This document shows, in pieces, positions 57,367 through 64,000 of a DNA stretch of 64,000 nucleotides. The stretch covers positions 62,001 through 126,000 of the forward strand of contig NZ_UFQB01000011.1 in assembly GCF_900496965.1 (NCBI RefSeq), read 5' to 3'. Source of the stretch: Achromobacter agilis. Lineage in GTDB: Bacteria; Pseudomonadota; Gammaproteobacteria; Burkholderiales; Burkholderiaceae_B. Made by a program: the position numbers and the translations under genes. The notes beneath the pieces were generated by a model. It searched no databases. It saw nothing but the letters and a program-made list of their open reading frames with translations, and was not told where the DNA came from. Numbering within the stretch: the first letter of the stretch is position 1; each line of letters starts with the position of its first letter.

Positions 57367-58057
57367 GGATAGCAAGAATTCGATCGAGGTGAAAGGGCTG
57401 GGCAAGCGGGTGGCCGATGCCGGCGGGACGCTGTCTATCCTGGAAGGGATTGATTTTACGGTCGAGGCCGGCAGCGCGGTGGCCATCACCGGCAGCTCCG
57501 GTTCGGGCAAGTCCACCTTGCTGGGACTGCTGGCGGGGCTGGATGTTCCCAGCACGGGCAGTGTGCGCCTGGCCGGGCAGGACCTGTTCTCGCTGGACGA
57601 GGACGGCCGCGCGCGCCTGCGCGCCAACCATGTGGGATTCGTGTTCCAGTCCTTTCAGCTATTGCCTAACCTGACTGCGCTGGAAAACGTGATGCTGCCG
57701 CTGGAACTCGCCGGCCAATCGGCGCGCGAGGCGGCACAGGCCATGCTGGAGCGCGTGGGGCTGGGCGCCCGCCTGCATCATTATCCGCGCACCCTGTCGG
57801 GCGGGGAGCAACAGCGCGTGTCGCTCGCGCGCGCCTTCGTGGTGCAGCCGGACCTGCTGTTCGCCGACGAGCCCACCGGCAGCCTGGACGCGGCCACGGG
57901 CGTGACCGTCATCGACCTGATGTTCGATCTGCACCGCGAGCACGGCACGACGCTGGTCCTCGTGACCCACGATCCCCAGCTGGCCGCCCGTTGCGGGCGC
58001 CAACTGGTGCTCGCCGCCGGCCGGATGGTCAACGGCGCCCAAACCCATTTGGAATAA
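57365..58057 (+). CDS. ybbA: ABC transporter ATP-binding protein (YbbA/LolD-like)
   Basis: 230 residues. Walker A GSSGSGKST (43-51), Q-loop FVFQSFQLLPNLTALENV, signature LSGGEQQRVSLARAF, Walker B LLFADEPTGSLD and VTHDPQLAARC are intact. This is the MacB/LolD/YbbA subclass, which works with FtsX-like permeases. The usual downstream permease (ybbP) is absent; a repeat region follows instead. Divergent from tesA as in E. coli. The start at 57365 is chosen for length; an upstream ATG (57317) inside tesA is possible. Confidence 0.87.
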   Translation: MDSKNSIEVKGLGKRVADAGGTLSILEGIDFTVEAGSAVAITGSSGSGKSTLLGLLAGLDVPSTGSVRLAGQDLFSLDEDGRARLRANHVGFVFQSFQLLPNLTALENVMLPLELAGQSAREAAQAMLERVGLGARLHHYPRTLSGGEQQRVSLARAFVVQPDLLFADEPTGSLDAATGVTVIDLMFDLHREHGTTLVLVTHDPQLAARCGRQLVLAAGRMVNGAQTHLE

Positions 58058-58090
58058 CCCCCGCAAGAATGGCCGGCCCGCCGCCGGGCC

Positions 58091-58236
58091 GCCCCAAGGC
58101 GGGCCAGCCCCCGTGGGGGGCAGCAAGCATGCGTAGCATGCGCAGCGTGGGGGCCTCCACATAGCCGGCCCGCCCCAAGGCGGGCCAGCCCCGCTCGCGG
58201 GCAGCAAGCCCGCGCAGCGGGCGCGGCGTGGGGGGC
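58091..58236. repeat. Two copies of a GC-rich structured repeat with co-varying stems
   Basis: Copy 1 (58091-58155) and copy 2 (58171-58236) share GCCCCAAGGCGGGCCAGCCC and later GGGCAGCAAGC...GCGTGGGGG. Between the shared parts two hairpins differ but keep pairing: CCCC-cgt-GGGG versus CCCGC-tc-GCGGG, and GCATGC-gta-GCATGC versus GCCCGC-gca-GCGGGC. They fill the gap between the convergent ybbA and binding-protein genes. Such elements are recalled as common 3' intergenic repeats in Alcaligenaceae and may act as terminators or mRNA stabilisers. Confidence 0.75.
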
Positions 58237-58241
58237 AACCC

Positions 58242-59225
58242 CTATTTTGCCTTGGCGACCGCCTGATTCCAGGCCGCCACCACCGCTTCGTACTCGTTGG
58301 CCGCGGCTTCCTGGCTGACGGGGAAGATCTTGATGGTCTTCAGGTCGGGCAGGGTGGTCAGGCTGGCCACCGCCACATCCGTGCGCGTCGGGCGGCGGAA
58401 ATTCTTCACCAGCTGGGCCTCCTGCGACTCCTTGCTCAGCAGGCCGTCGTAGAGCGCGCGGGCGGCGTCCTGGTTCTTCGCGCCCTTGATGATGAACATG
58501 CCTTCGGGCGCCAGATAGCTGCCCTCGGACGGATACACCAGCTTGATTTCCTTCTGGCCGCCCGCCACGTATTCCTGCGCGGCGTATTCCAGCGTCATGC
58601 CCACGGCGTACTCGCCCGCCGCCACGCCCTTGTAGGTGGTGCCGGACGAGGCGGTGACGACGGCGTTCGCCGCGATCTTGTCCAGGCCGGCCTGGCCGAA
58701 CTGCTTGTACAGGCCGTATACCAGCATGTAGGCCGTGCCGCTCTTGGACGGATCGGTGATCGCGAACTTGTTCTTCCATTGCGGTTGCATCAGGTCGGAC
58801 CACGTAGCGGGGGCGGGCAGGCCCTTGAGCTGGCGTTCGTTGACCATCATCACCATGACGTGCACGTTCGTGCCTACCCACAGGTCGTCCGGGCCGCGGA
58901 ACTCGGCCGGGATCTTGTCCAGGTCGGCGGGGCGGTAGGGCTGCAGGTGCTGGCGGTAGGCGCCCAGCGTGCCGAAGCCGCCGCTCCAGAACAGGTCGCC
59001 GCGCGGGTTCTGCGATTCGGCCTCGATGCGCTTCATCATCGTGCCGGTGCCGCCCGTGACGGGCTGGACGTTCAGCTTGGGCGCATGCTTCTTCACTGCT
59101 TCCAGCGCGGTTTCGATCGTCTCCGTGTTGTTGGACGAATAGAGCACGACGTTCTGGGCGTGGGCGACGCCCGTTGCCAGGGCCGCGGCCAGGACACTGT
59201 ACTGAAGGAGGTGCTTGAGTTGCAT
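58242..59225 (-). CDS. ABC transporter substrate-binding protein (family 1, FbpA/AfuA-like)
   Basis: 327 residues, signal peptide ending TGVAHAQ, then NVVLYSSNNTETIETALEA, the start typical of Fe(III)/phosphonate-type binding proteins. GDLFWSGGFGTLGAYRQHLQ and SSGTTYKGVAAGEYAVGMTL line the cleft. The ligand could be ferric iron, a phosphonate or an organophosphate; the classic paired Tyr iron ligands are not evident (YAAQEYVAGG is the nearest). It is the last gene of a three-gene importer operon. Confidence 0.83.
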   Translation of the reverse strand: MQLKHLLQYSVLAAALATGVAHAQNVVLYSSNNTETIETALEAVKKHAPKLNVQPVTGGTGTMMKRIEAESQNPRGDLFWSGGFGTLGAYRQHLQPYRPADLDKIPAEFRGPDDLWVGTNVHVMVMMVNERQLKGLPAPATWSDLMQPQWKNKFAITDPSKSGTAYMLVYGLYKQFGQAGLDKIAANAVVTASSGTTYKGVAAGEYAVGMTLEYAAQEYVAGGQKEIKLVYPSEGSYLAPEGMFIIKGAKNQDAARALYDGLLSKESQEAQLVKNFRRPTRTDVAVASLTTLPDLKTIKIFPVSQEAAANEYEAVVAAWNQAVAKAK

Positions 59226-59247
59226 GGGTAGCCTCTGTGCGAGTGGG

Positions 59248-60894
59248 TTATTTGCCGGAGAACAGCTTGATGCGGAACGCCTTGACCGACACGATGATGG
59301 GCAGCACGATCACCGTGACCAGCGCCGCGCCGTAGGCCGACGCCATGCCCAGCCTGCCGCCGTCCACCTGTCGGAAGATGGCGATGGGCATCGTCTCCAG
59401 GCCGCCGCTGTAGGCGACGATGGAGGCCGACAGCTCGGAGATCGTCGTCAGCCACATCAGGATGGCGGCCGAGATGATCGATGCCTTCATGGCGGGCAGG
59501 ACCACCTTGAAGAAGGTCATGAGCGGGGATACGCCCAGGCTGATCGAGGCTTCCTCGATCGACTCGGGAATGTTGAACAGCATCGACGAGGCGTTGCGCA
59601 CTGCGAAGGGCAGGCGCCGCACCGTGTAGCACAGGACCATGATGCCGGACGTGCCCGCCAGCACCAGCCAGCCGGTATTGAAGGTCTGCACCAGGGCGAT
59701 GCCCAGCACCGTGCCGGAGATCGTCAGGGGCAGCACCACGATGTAGTCCAGCACCTGCGTTGAGGCGCTGCGCTTCTTGATGGTCAGGTAGCTGGCCAGT
59801 ACCGCGAAGGCAACGCCCAGTACAGTGGCCAGCGACGCGAACTTCAGCGAATTCAGGATGGGCTCCGGCGCCCCGTGCACCGCGCGCTGCATGCTCGCCA
59901 GGGACCATTGGCCCCATTGCATGACCGGCCCGCTGGTCTTGGTGAACGCCGCGATGAAGACGACGATGAGCGGCAGCAGGGAAATGGCGATCACCAGGCC
60001 GACGCCGCTGGTGTAGAGCAGCGCGGTCCAGGACCGCACGCGCGTGGCGGCGGGCGCGCGGCCCTGCGTCATTGTGTAGACCTTGCGTTCGACCACGCGC
60101 TTCTGGAAGAACAGCACGATGGCGACGATGGCGATGGACACCACGGACATCGCGCTCTGCAGCGTCGGGCTGCCGCCCATCTCGCTGACGAAGGTGTTGT
60201 ACGTCATGACCGACAACAGCGGCACGCGGCTGCCCAGCAGCATCGCCAGCGCGAAATTGCCCACCACCAGCGTGAAGACGACCAGGGCGTTGACGAGCAC
60301 CGCGGGCAGCAGTACCGGCACCAGGACGCGCAGCTTGGTCAGGAAGGGGGGCGTTCCCAGGCTCAGGCCCGCTTCCTCGAGCTGCCCGTCGAAGCCGCGC
60401 AGGGCGGCCAGCACGCCCAGGTAGATGTAGGTGTAGTAGACCAGCGTCATGGAGAACACCATGCCCGTCCAGCCGTAGAACGACGGCAGCGAGATGCCGG
60501 CATCGCCCAGCAGGTTCGTCAGGATGCCGTTGTTGCCCAGGATCAGCAGCCAGGACTGGCCCACGATGATCTCGGGAATCACGATGGTCAGCACCGGCAG
60601 GATGGCCACCAGGTTCTTCAGCGGGAAGTCGTAGCGCGCCACCATGTAGGCGAATGGCACGCCCACCAGCACCGTGCAGGTAGTGACGGCCAGGCCCAGG
60701 ATCAGCGTGTTGCCGAACGCCTCCACGTATTGCGAGTCGGCCAGCAGGGCGCGGAACCCTTCCAGCGAGAAACCGCCGTCCTGCCCCGTGATGCTGTTGC
60801 CGAACAGGACACCCAGGGGATAGAGCACGAAGAACAGCAGCAGGGCCAGGCTGATCGCGGTCAGGACGCCCCAGGGCCACCATTGGATTTTCAT
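59248..60894 (-). CDS. ABC transporter permease, fused double subunit (FbpB-like)
   Basis: 548 residues with about 12 membrane helices in two homologous halves, each with a binding-protein-dependent permease loop (EEAGLSLGTPPFLTKLRVLV and EEASISLGVSPLMTFFKVVL). Fused permeases of this kind pair with family 1 binding proteins. It lies 22 bp upstream of the receptor gene and 13 bp downstream of the ATPase gene. Confidence 0.88.
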   Translation of the reverse strand: MKIQWWPWGVLTAISLALLLFFVLYPLGVLFGNSITGQDGGFSLEGFRALLADSQYVEAFGNTLILGLAVTTCTVLVGVPFAYMVARYDFPLKNLVAILPVLTIVIPEIIVGQSWLLILGNNGILTNLLGDAGISLPSFYGWTGMVFSMTLVYYTYIYLGVLAALRGFDGQLEEAGLSLGTPPFLTKLRVLVPVLLPAVLVNALVVFTLVVGNFALAMLLGSRVPLLSVMTYNTFVSEMGGSPTLQSAMSVVSIAIVAIVLFFQKRVVERKVYTMTQGRAPAATRVRSWTALLYTSGVGLVIAISLLPLIVVFIAAFTKTSGPVMQWGQWSLASMQRAVHGAPEPILNSLKFASLATVLGVAFAVLASYLTIKKRSASTQVLDYIVVLPLTISGTVLGIALVQTFNTGWLVLAGTSGIMVLCYTVRRLPFAVRNASSMLFNIPESIEEASISLGVSPLMTFFKVVLPAMKASIISAAILMWLTTISELSASIVAYSGGLETMPIAIFRQVDGGRLGMASAYGAALVTVIVLPIIVSVKAFRIKLFSGK

Positions 60895-60907
60895 GGCGTG
60901 CGCGTCC

Positions 60908-61984
60908 TCAGGCGTTGACGACGCGGCTGTCGGCGGGGATCAGGACCTGCACGGCCTCGCCCGGCTGGAACTGCGCCACCATGTTGCCGGCATGCAGCTC
61001 GACGCGGATTTCGGCGCCGTTCGAGAGGGCGATCCGGTAGGCGGTCTTGAAGCCCAGGTACTGCCGCCGCAGCACCTTGCCCGGCAGCGTATTGGGCACG
61101 TAGGGCGTGGGCGCCATCAGGGCGAGCTCTTCCGGCCGCGCAATCAGCACGCCGTTCTGGTCCAGTTGCGCGCTGCCTTGCATGCCGTCGAAACCCAGGC
61201 CGCAGAGTTCATAGCGGACGTGGCCCGCCGGTGCGCCCGCCTGGCCGTTGCGGGCCGGAACGGGGATCACGTTGGCCGACCCGATAAAGTCCGCCACGTA
61301 GGCATTGACCGGCGTGCCATAGAGTTCCTCGGGCGTGCCCAGCTGGGCGATATTGCCGTGGTCCATGATGGCGATGCGGTCCGACATCGCCAGCGCTTCT
61401 TCCTGGTCGTGCGTGACGAATACCGTGGTGATGCCGGCTTCGCGGACCAGGTCCAGGATCACGTCGCGCATCTGCAGGCGCATTTTGGCGTCGAGGTTGG
61501 ACAGGGGCTCGTCCATCAGCAGCACGCGCGGACGGATCACCAGCGCGCGCGCCAGGGCCACGCGCTGGCGCTGTCCACCGCTCATCTGCGCGGGGTAGCG
61601 GTCGGCCAGCGCCAGCAGGCCCACCTTGTCCAGCGCCTCGTTGGCGCGCCGCGTGATCTCGGCCCGCGCCACGCCGCGGGCGCGCAGGCCATAGGCCACG
61701 TTGTCGAAGGCGCTCTTGTCGGGGAAGAGGGCGTAGTCCTGGAACACCATGCCGATATCGCGGCGGTGCGCGGACACGTGGGTCACGTCGTCCTGGTCGA
61801 ATAGCAGGCGGCCGCCATCGGGCGCGTAGAAACCTGCAATGCAGCGCAGCAACGTGGTCTTGCCGCAGCCGCTGGGGCCCAGCAGCGTATAGAACGCGCC
61901 GTCCGGAATGTGCAGGGAAAGATTGCGCAGCACTTGCTGGCCGCCGAAGGTCTTGACGATCCCGTCTACCGTGATTGATGCCAT
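60908..61984 (-). CDS. ABC transporter ATP-binding protein (FbpC/PotA-like)
   Basis: 358 residues. Walker A GPSGCGKTT, signature MSGGQRQRVALARALVI, Walker B VLLMDEPLSNLDAK and VTHDQEEALAMSDRIAIM, then a TOBE domain (from about residue 240) as in Fe(III), spermidine and sugar importers. First gene of the operon; its upstream gap of 245 bp is shared with the divergent LysR gene. Confidence 0.9.
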   Translation of the reverse strand: MASITVDGIVKTFGGQQVLRNLSLHIPDGAFYTLLGPSGCGKTTLLRCIAGFYAPDGGRLLFDQDDVTHVSAHRRDIGMVFQDYALFPDKSAFDNVAYGLRARGVARAEITRRANEALDKVGLLALADRYPAQMSGGQRQRVALARALVIRPRVLLMDEPLSNLDAKMRLQMRDVILDLVREAGITTVFVTHDQEEALAMSDRIAIMDHGNIAQLGTPEELYGTPVNAYVADFIGSANVIPVPARNGQAGAPAGHVRYELCGLGFDGMQGSAQLDQNGVLIARPEELALMAPTPYVPNTLPGKVLRRQYLGFKTAYRIALSNGAEIRVELHAGNMVAQFQPGEAVQVLIPADSRVVNA

Positions 61985-62229
61985 GTTGGGTTCCTGCCTG
62001 ATGTTGTCGGCATCATAGGAACGGGCCCGCCCGGCGACCAGCAGTGTTTTTTAAGGCATGGCGTTAGATTTTCTAAGAGGTCGGCGGGCCGCCGATCCCC
62101 TAGAATGCGGCTGGATATGGCGCGCGGCTTCCGGGCGGCGCGCCGACAATAAATAGACGACAAGGGTAAACGTGGGAAAGAGCAGCACAGCGTGGCGCCA
62201 GGCTGGCGCCCGGGCGGCCTTCAACTGAG

Positions 62230-63138
62230 ATGGCGGGGCCCAGCCTGCCGCCGCTGAAGGCCTTGCGTGTGTTCGAAGCCGCGGCGCGCCTGCGCAGTTT
62301 CACCGCGGCCGCCGACGAACTGAGCATCACGCACAGCGCGGTCAGCCAGCAGATCCGCATCCTCGAAGAGTATGTGGGGCAGCCCCTGTTCGCGCGCGAG
62401 GCGCGCGGCGTCGCGCTGCTGCCTTGCGCACAGGCGTATTTCCCCGAGGTCCAGGCCAGCCTGGAACGCATCGCGGCGGCCACCTCCAAGCTGAAATCGC
62501 CCGCGTACGGCGGCGTGCTGCGCGTGTGCGCCACGCCGTCCCTGACCATGAAATGGCTGATCCCGCGCCTGTCGGCCTTCCAGGAGCGGCATCCGGGCAT
62601 CGACGTGCAACTGACCACGCAGGGCCGGCCGTTCCTGGACCGGGGCGGCGACGCCGGCAGCGACGTGCTGATCCGCCACGGCTACATGGCGCATTCGGAG
62701 CTTGCCTGCGTGCATTGCCTGGATGACTTCCACGTGCCGGTGGCATCGCCGCGCTTCATCGAGCGCAACCGGCTGGCCGCGCCCGCCGACTGCCTGGGGC
62801 ATCCGCTGCTGAAGATATCCGGCGGCATGGACCACTGGCCGCGCTGGTTCGCGCTGGCTAAAGTGGACGTGCCGGCGCAGCTGCCCGGCCCGGTCTTTGA
62901 CCATCAATTCCTGTGCATGCAGGCCGCCATGAACGACCTGGGCATTGCGCTGGCCCCTTGGTGCCTGCTGGACGACGACATCCGCGCCGACCGGCTGCGC
63001 CCGCTGTTCGCGGAGCCACAGCTGCCCAACGCCGGCATCCACGCGCTGTACCGGCCGGACGGCCCGGCCGCGGCTTCGGCGCAATTGTTCATAGACTGGC
63101 TCTGCGCCCAAGGGCGCGACCTTTCCCAACCCGGATAG
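62230..63138 (+). CDS. LysR-family regulator, GcvA-like
   Basis: 302 residues. MAGPSLPPLKALRVFEAAAR and TAAADELSITHSAVSQQIR form the GcvA-type helix-turn-helix; the effector domain follows from about residue 95. GcvA-like regulators control varied amino acid and resistance genes. It is divergent from the FbpABC-type operon and may regulate it. serB starts 14 bp after its stop. Confidence 0.87.
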   Translation: MAGPSLPPLKALRVFEAAARLRSFTAAADELSITHSAVSQQIRILEEYVGQPLFAREARGVALLPCAQAYFPEVQASLERIAAATSKLKSPAYGGVLRVCATPSLTMKWLIPRLSAFQERHPGIDVQLTTQGRPFLDRGGDAGSDVLIRHGYMAHSELACVHCLDDFHVPVASPRFIERNRLAAPADCLGHPLLKISGGMDHWPRWFALAKVDVPAQLPGPVFDHQFLCMQAAMNDLGIALAPWCLLDDDIRADRLRPLFAEPQLPNAGIHALYRPDGPAAASAQLFIDWLCAQGRDLSQPG

Positions 63139-63152
63139 ACAAGGACCTTCCC

Positions 63153-63863
63153 ATGCTGTTGCCCACGACGACCCCCGGCCTGCACTGGCGCGGCATCGAG
63201 CCGCCGCTCGCGCTGTCCGGCTACAAGCTCATCGCATTCGATATGGACTCCACGCTGATCTCGATCGAGACGCTGGACGAGATGGCGGACCTGATGGGCA
63301 AGAAGGCCGAAGTGGCGGCGCTGACCGAGGCCGCCATGCGCGGCGAAATCGTGGACTACAAGCAGAGCCTGCGGGAACGGGTGGCGCTCCTGGCCGGGAT
63401 GCCGGAGGCCGCGCTGGACGAGGTCTACCAGGAACGGCTGCGCATCAATCCCGGCGCCGAGACGCTGATCGCGGCCTGCAAGGCCGCCGGCCTAACTTGC
63501 CTGCTGGTGACGGGCGGGTTCACCTGCTTCACGGACCGCCTGCGGGTGCGGCTGGGCCTGGACGACGTGCGCGCCAACGTATTGGAGGTGCGCGACGGCC
63601 GGCTGACGGGCCGGTTGCTGCCGCAGCCGTGGGGCGACATCTGCGACGGCGAGGAAAAGCGCCGCAAGCTGCTGGAAGTGTGCGCGGCCCTGGGAGTGGG
63701 GCCGGAGCGCGCCATCGCCGTGGGCGACGGCGCCAACGATCTGCCGATGATGCGCGCCGCCGGCCTGTCGGTGGGCTACCGGGCCAAGCCGGCCGTGCGC
63801 CAGGAAGTGAATGTGGCGATCGACGAAGGGGGCTTGGACCGGCTGCTGGAACTGCTGGCGTAA
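63153..63863 (+). CDS. serB: Phosphoserine phosphatase
   Basis: 236 residues, HAD fold: nucleophile D30 and acid D32 in AFDMDSTLISIETLDEMAD, motif II LVTGGFTCFTDRL, motif IV VGDGANDLPMMRAAGLSVGY. It performs the last step of serine synthesis. It lacks the N-terminal ACT-like regulatory part of longer SerB proteins. The ATG at 63153 has AAGGA 8 bases upstream. Confidence 0.92.
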   Translation: MLLPTTTPGLHWRGIEPPLALSGYKLIAFDMDSTLISIETLDEMADLMGKKAEVAALTEAAMRGEIVDYKQSLRERVALLAGMPEAALDEVYQERLRINPGAETLIAACKAAGLTCLLVTGGFTCFTDRLRVRLGLDDVRANVLEVRDGRLTGRLLPQPWGDICDGEEKRRKLLEVCAALGVGPERAIAVGDGANDLPMMRAAGLSVGYRAKPAVRQEVNVAIDEGGLDRLLELLA

Positions 63864-63870
63864 CGCGGCC

Positions 63871-64000
63871 CTAGACCAGGCCGCGGATTTCCACCGAGGG
63901 GTCGACGTCGGCCTCGTAGTCCACGCCGTCGATGTCGAAACCGAACAGGCGCAGGAACTCCTGCTTGTAGCCGGCGAAGTCGGTCAGCTGGTAGACGTTT
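63871..64000 (-). CDS. fabV: C-terminus of probable trans-2-enoyl-ACP/CoA reductase (FabV), start outside window
   Basis: The last 43 codons of a minus-strand gene are visible, reading [20 protein letters not shown] then [18 protein letters not shown] and a stop. The EFLRLFGF-x-x-DGVDY pattern matches the C-terminus of FabV-type enoyl reductases. These reduce enoyl-ACP with NADH and are insensitive to triclosan. The identification rests on this short end only. The gene is convergent with serB. Confidence 0.6.
   Translation of the reverse strand, partial: NVYQLTDFAGYKQEFLRLFGFDIDGVDYEADVDPSVEIRGLV

Overview
The window is about 64 kb of very GC-rich bacterial chromosome. Gene content points to a betaproteobacterium of the family Alcaligenaceae (Achromobacter/Bordetella type): three Bug-family periplasmic receptors, CaiB/BaiF CoA-transferases beside them, a surE-pcm-nlpD block without rpoS, and TTG/GTG starts in tightly overlapping operons. 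The genus is an inference; no rRNA or tRNA gene is present to settle it. Coding density is high, with about 66 protein genes, one gene remnant, no insertion sequence and no CRISPR.

Layout. 1-4.6 kb: the end of an acyl-CoA dehydrogenase gene, then an SbcCD-like nuclease/ATPase pair. 4.6-8.2 kb: an EamA exporter behind a Val/Pro-rich upstream ORF, a protein made of hexapeptide repeats, and a Bug receptor. 8.7-14.7 kb: a complete mrpABCDEFG Na+/H+ antiporter operon with mrpA and mrpB fused. 15-18 kb: a small Cys-containing exported protein, a HAD phosphatase, tadA, and an LD-carboxypeptidase with a His-rich tail. 17.9-22.3 kb: a LysR regulator divergent from a CoA-transferase/Bug/acryloyl-CoA-reductase-like operon. 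22.5-24 kb: an ABC-F ATPase. 24.1-30 kb: a seven-gene minus-strand operon for an unidentified CoA-activated acid. 30.2-35 kb: an MFS transporter and a nitrate/sulfonate/taurine-type ABC importer.

35-47.4 kb is mostly housekeeping: YigZ, thioredoxin, a flavin monooxygenase-like enzyme, a purine permease, tsaD, plsY, surE-pcm-nlpD, an exonuclease, a Spy-like protein, a TorF porin, a LysR gene remnant and rlmD. 47.4-50.7 kb holds cueR/copZ with a textbook CueR operator, a peroxiredoxin-glutaredoxin fusion and a disulfide reductase. 50.7-51.35 kb is a tandem array of 160-bp units carrying 17 copies of the palindrome GTGTC-N-GACAC; it fills the whole space between two convergent genes and is the most unusual structure in the window. 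51.4-58 kb: rlmJ, a glycerophosphodiesterase, an M20 peptidase, ppiD, and tesA and ybbA with overlapping divergent start codons. 58.06-58.24 kb: two copies of a GC-rich structured repeat whose stems co-vary. 58.2-64 kb: an FbpABC-type importer, a GcvA-like regulator, serB and the end of a probable fabV.

The two CoA regions each combine a periplasmic carboxylate receptor, a CoA-transferase for activation, and enzymes for CoA thioesters. In the 24-30 kb operon the thiolase-like protein lacks its nucleophilic cysteine and is paired with a DUF35 protein, which suggests retro-aldol rather than thiolytic cleavage. At least three genes (1, 34.99 and 38.7 kb) have a -10 box directly before the ATG and no Shine-Dalgarno, suggesting leaderless mRNAs.
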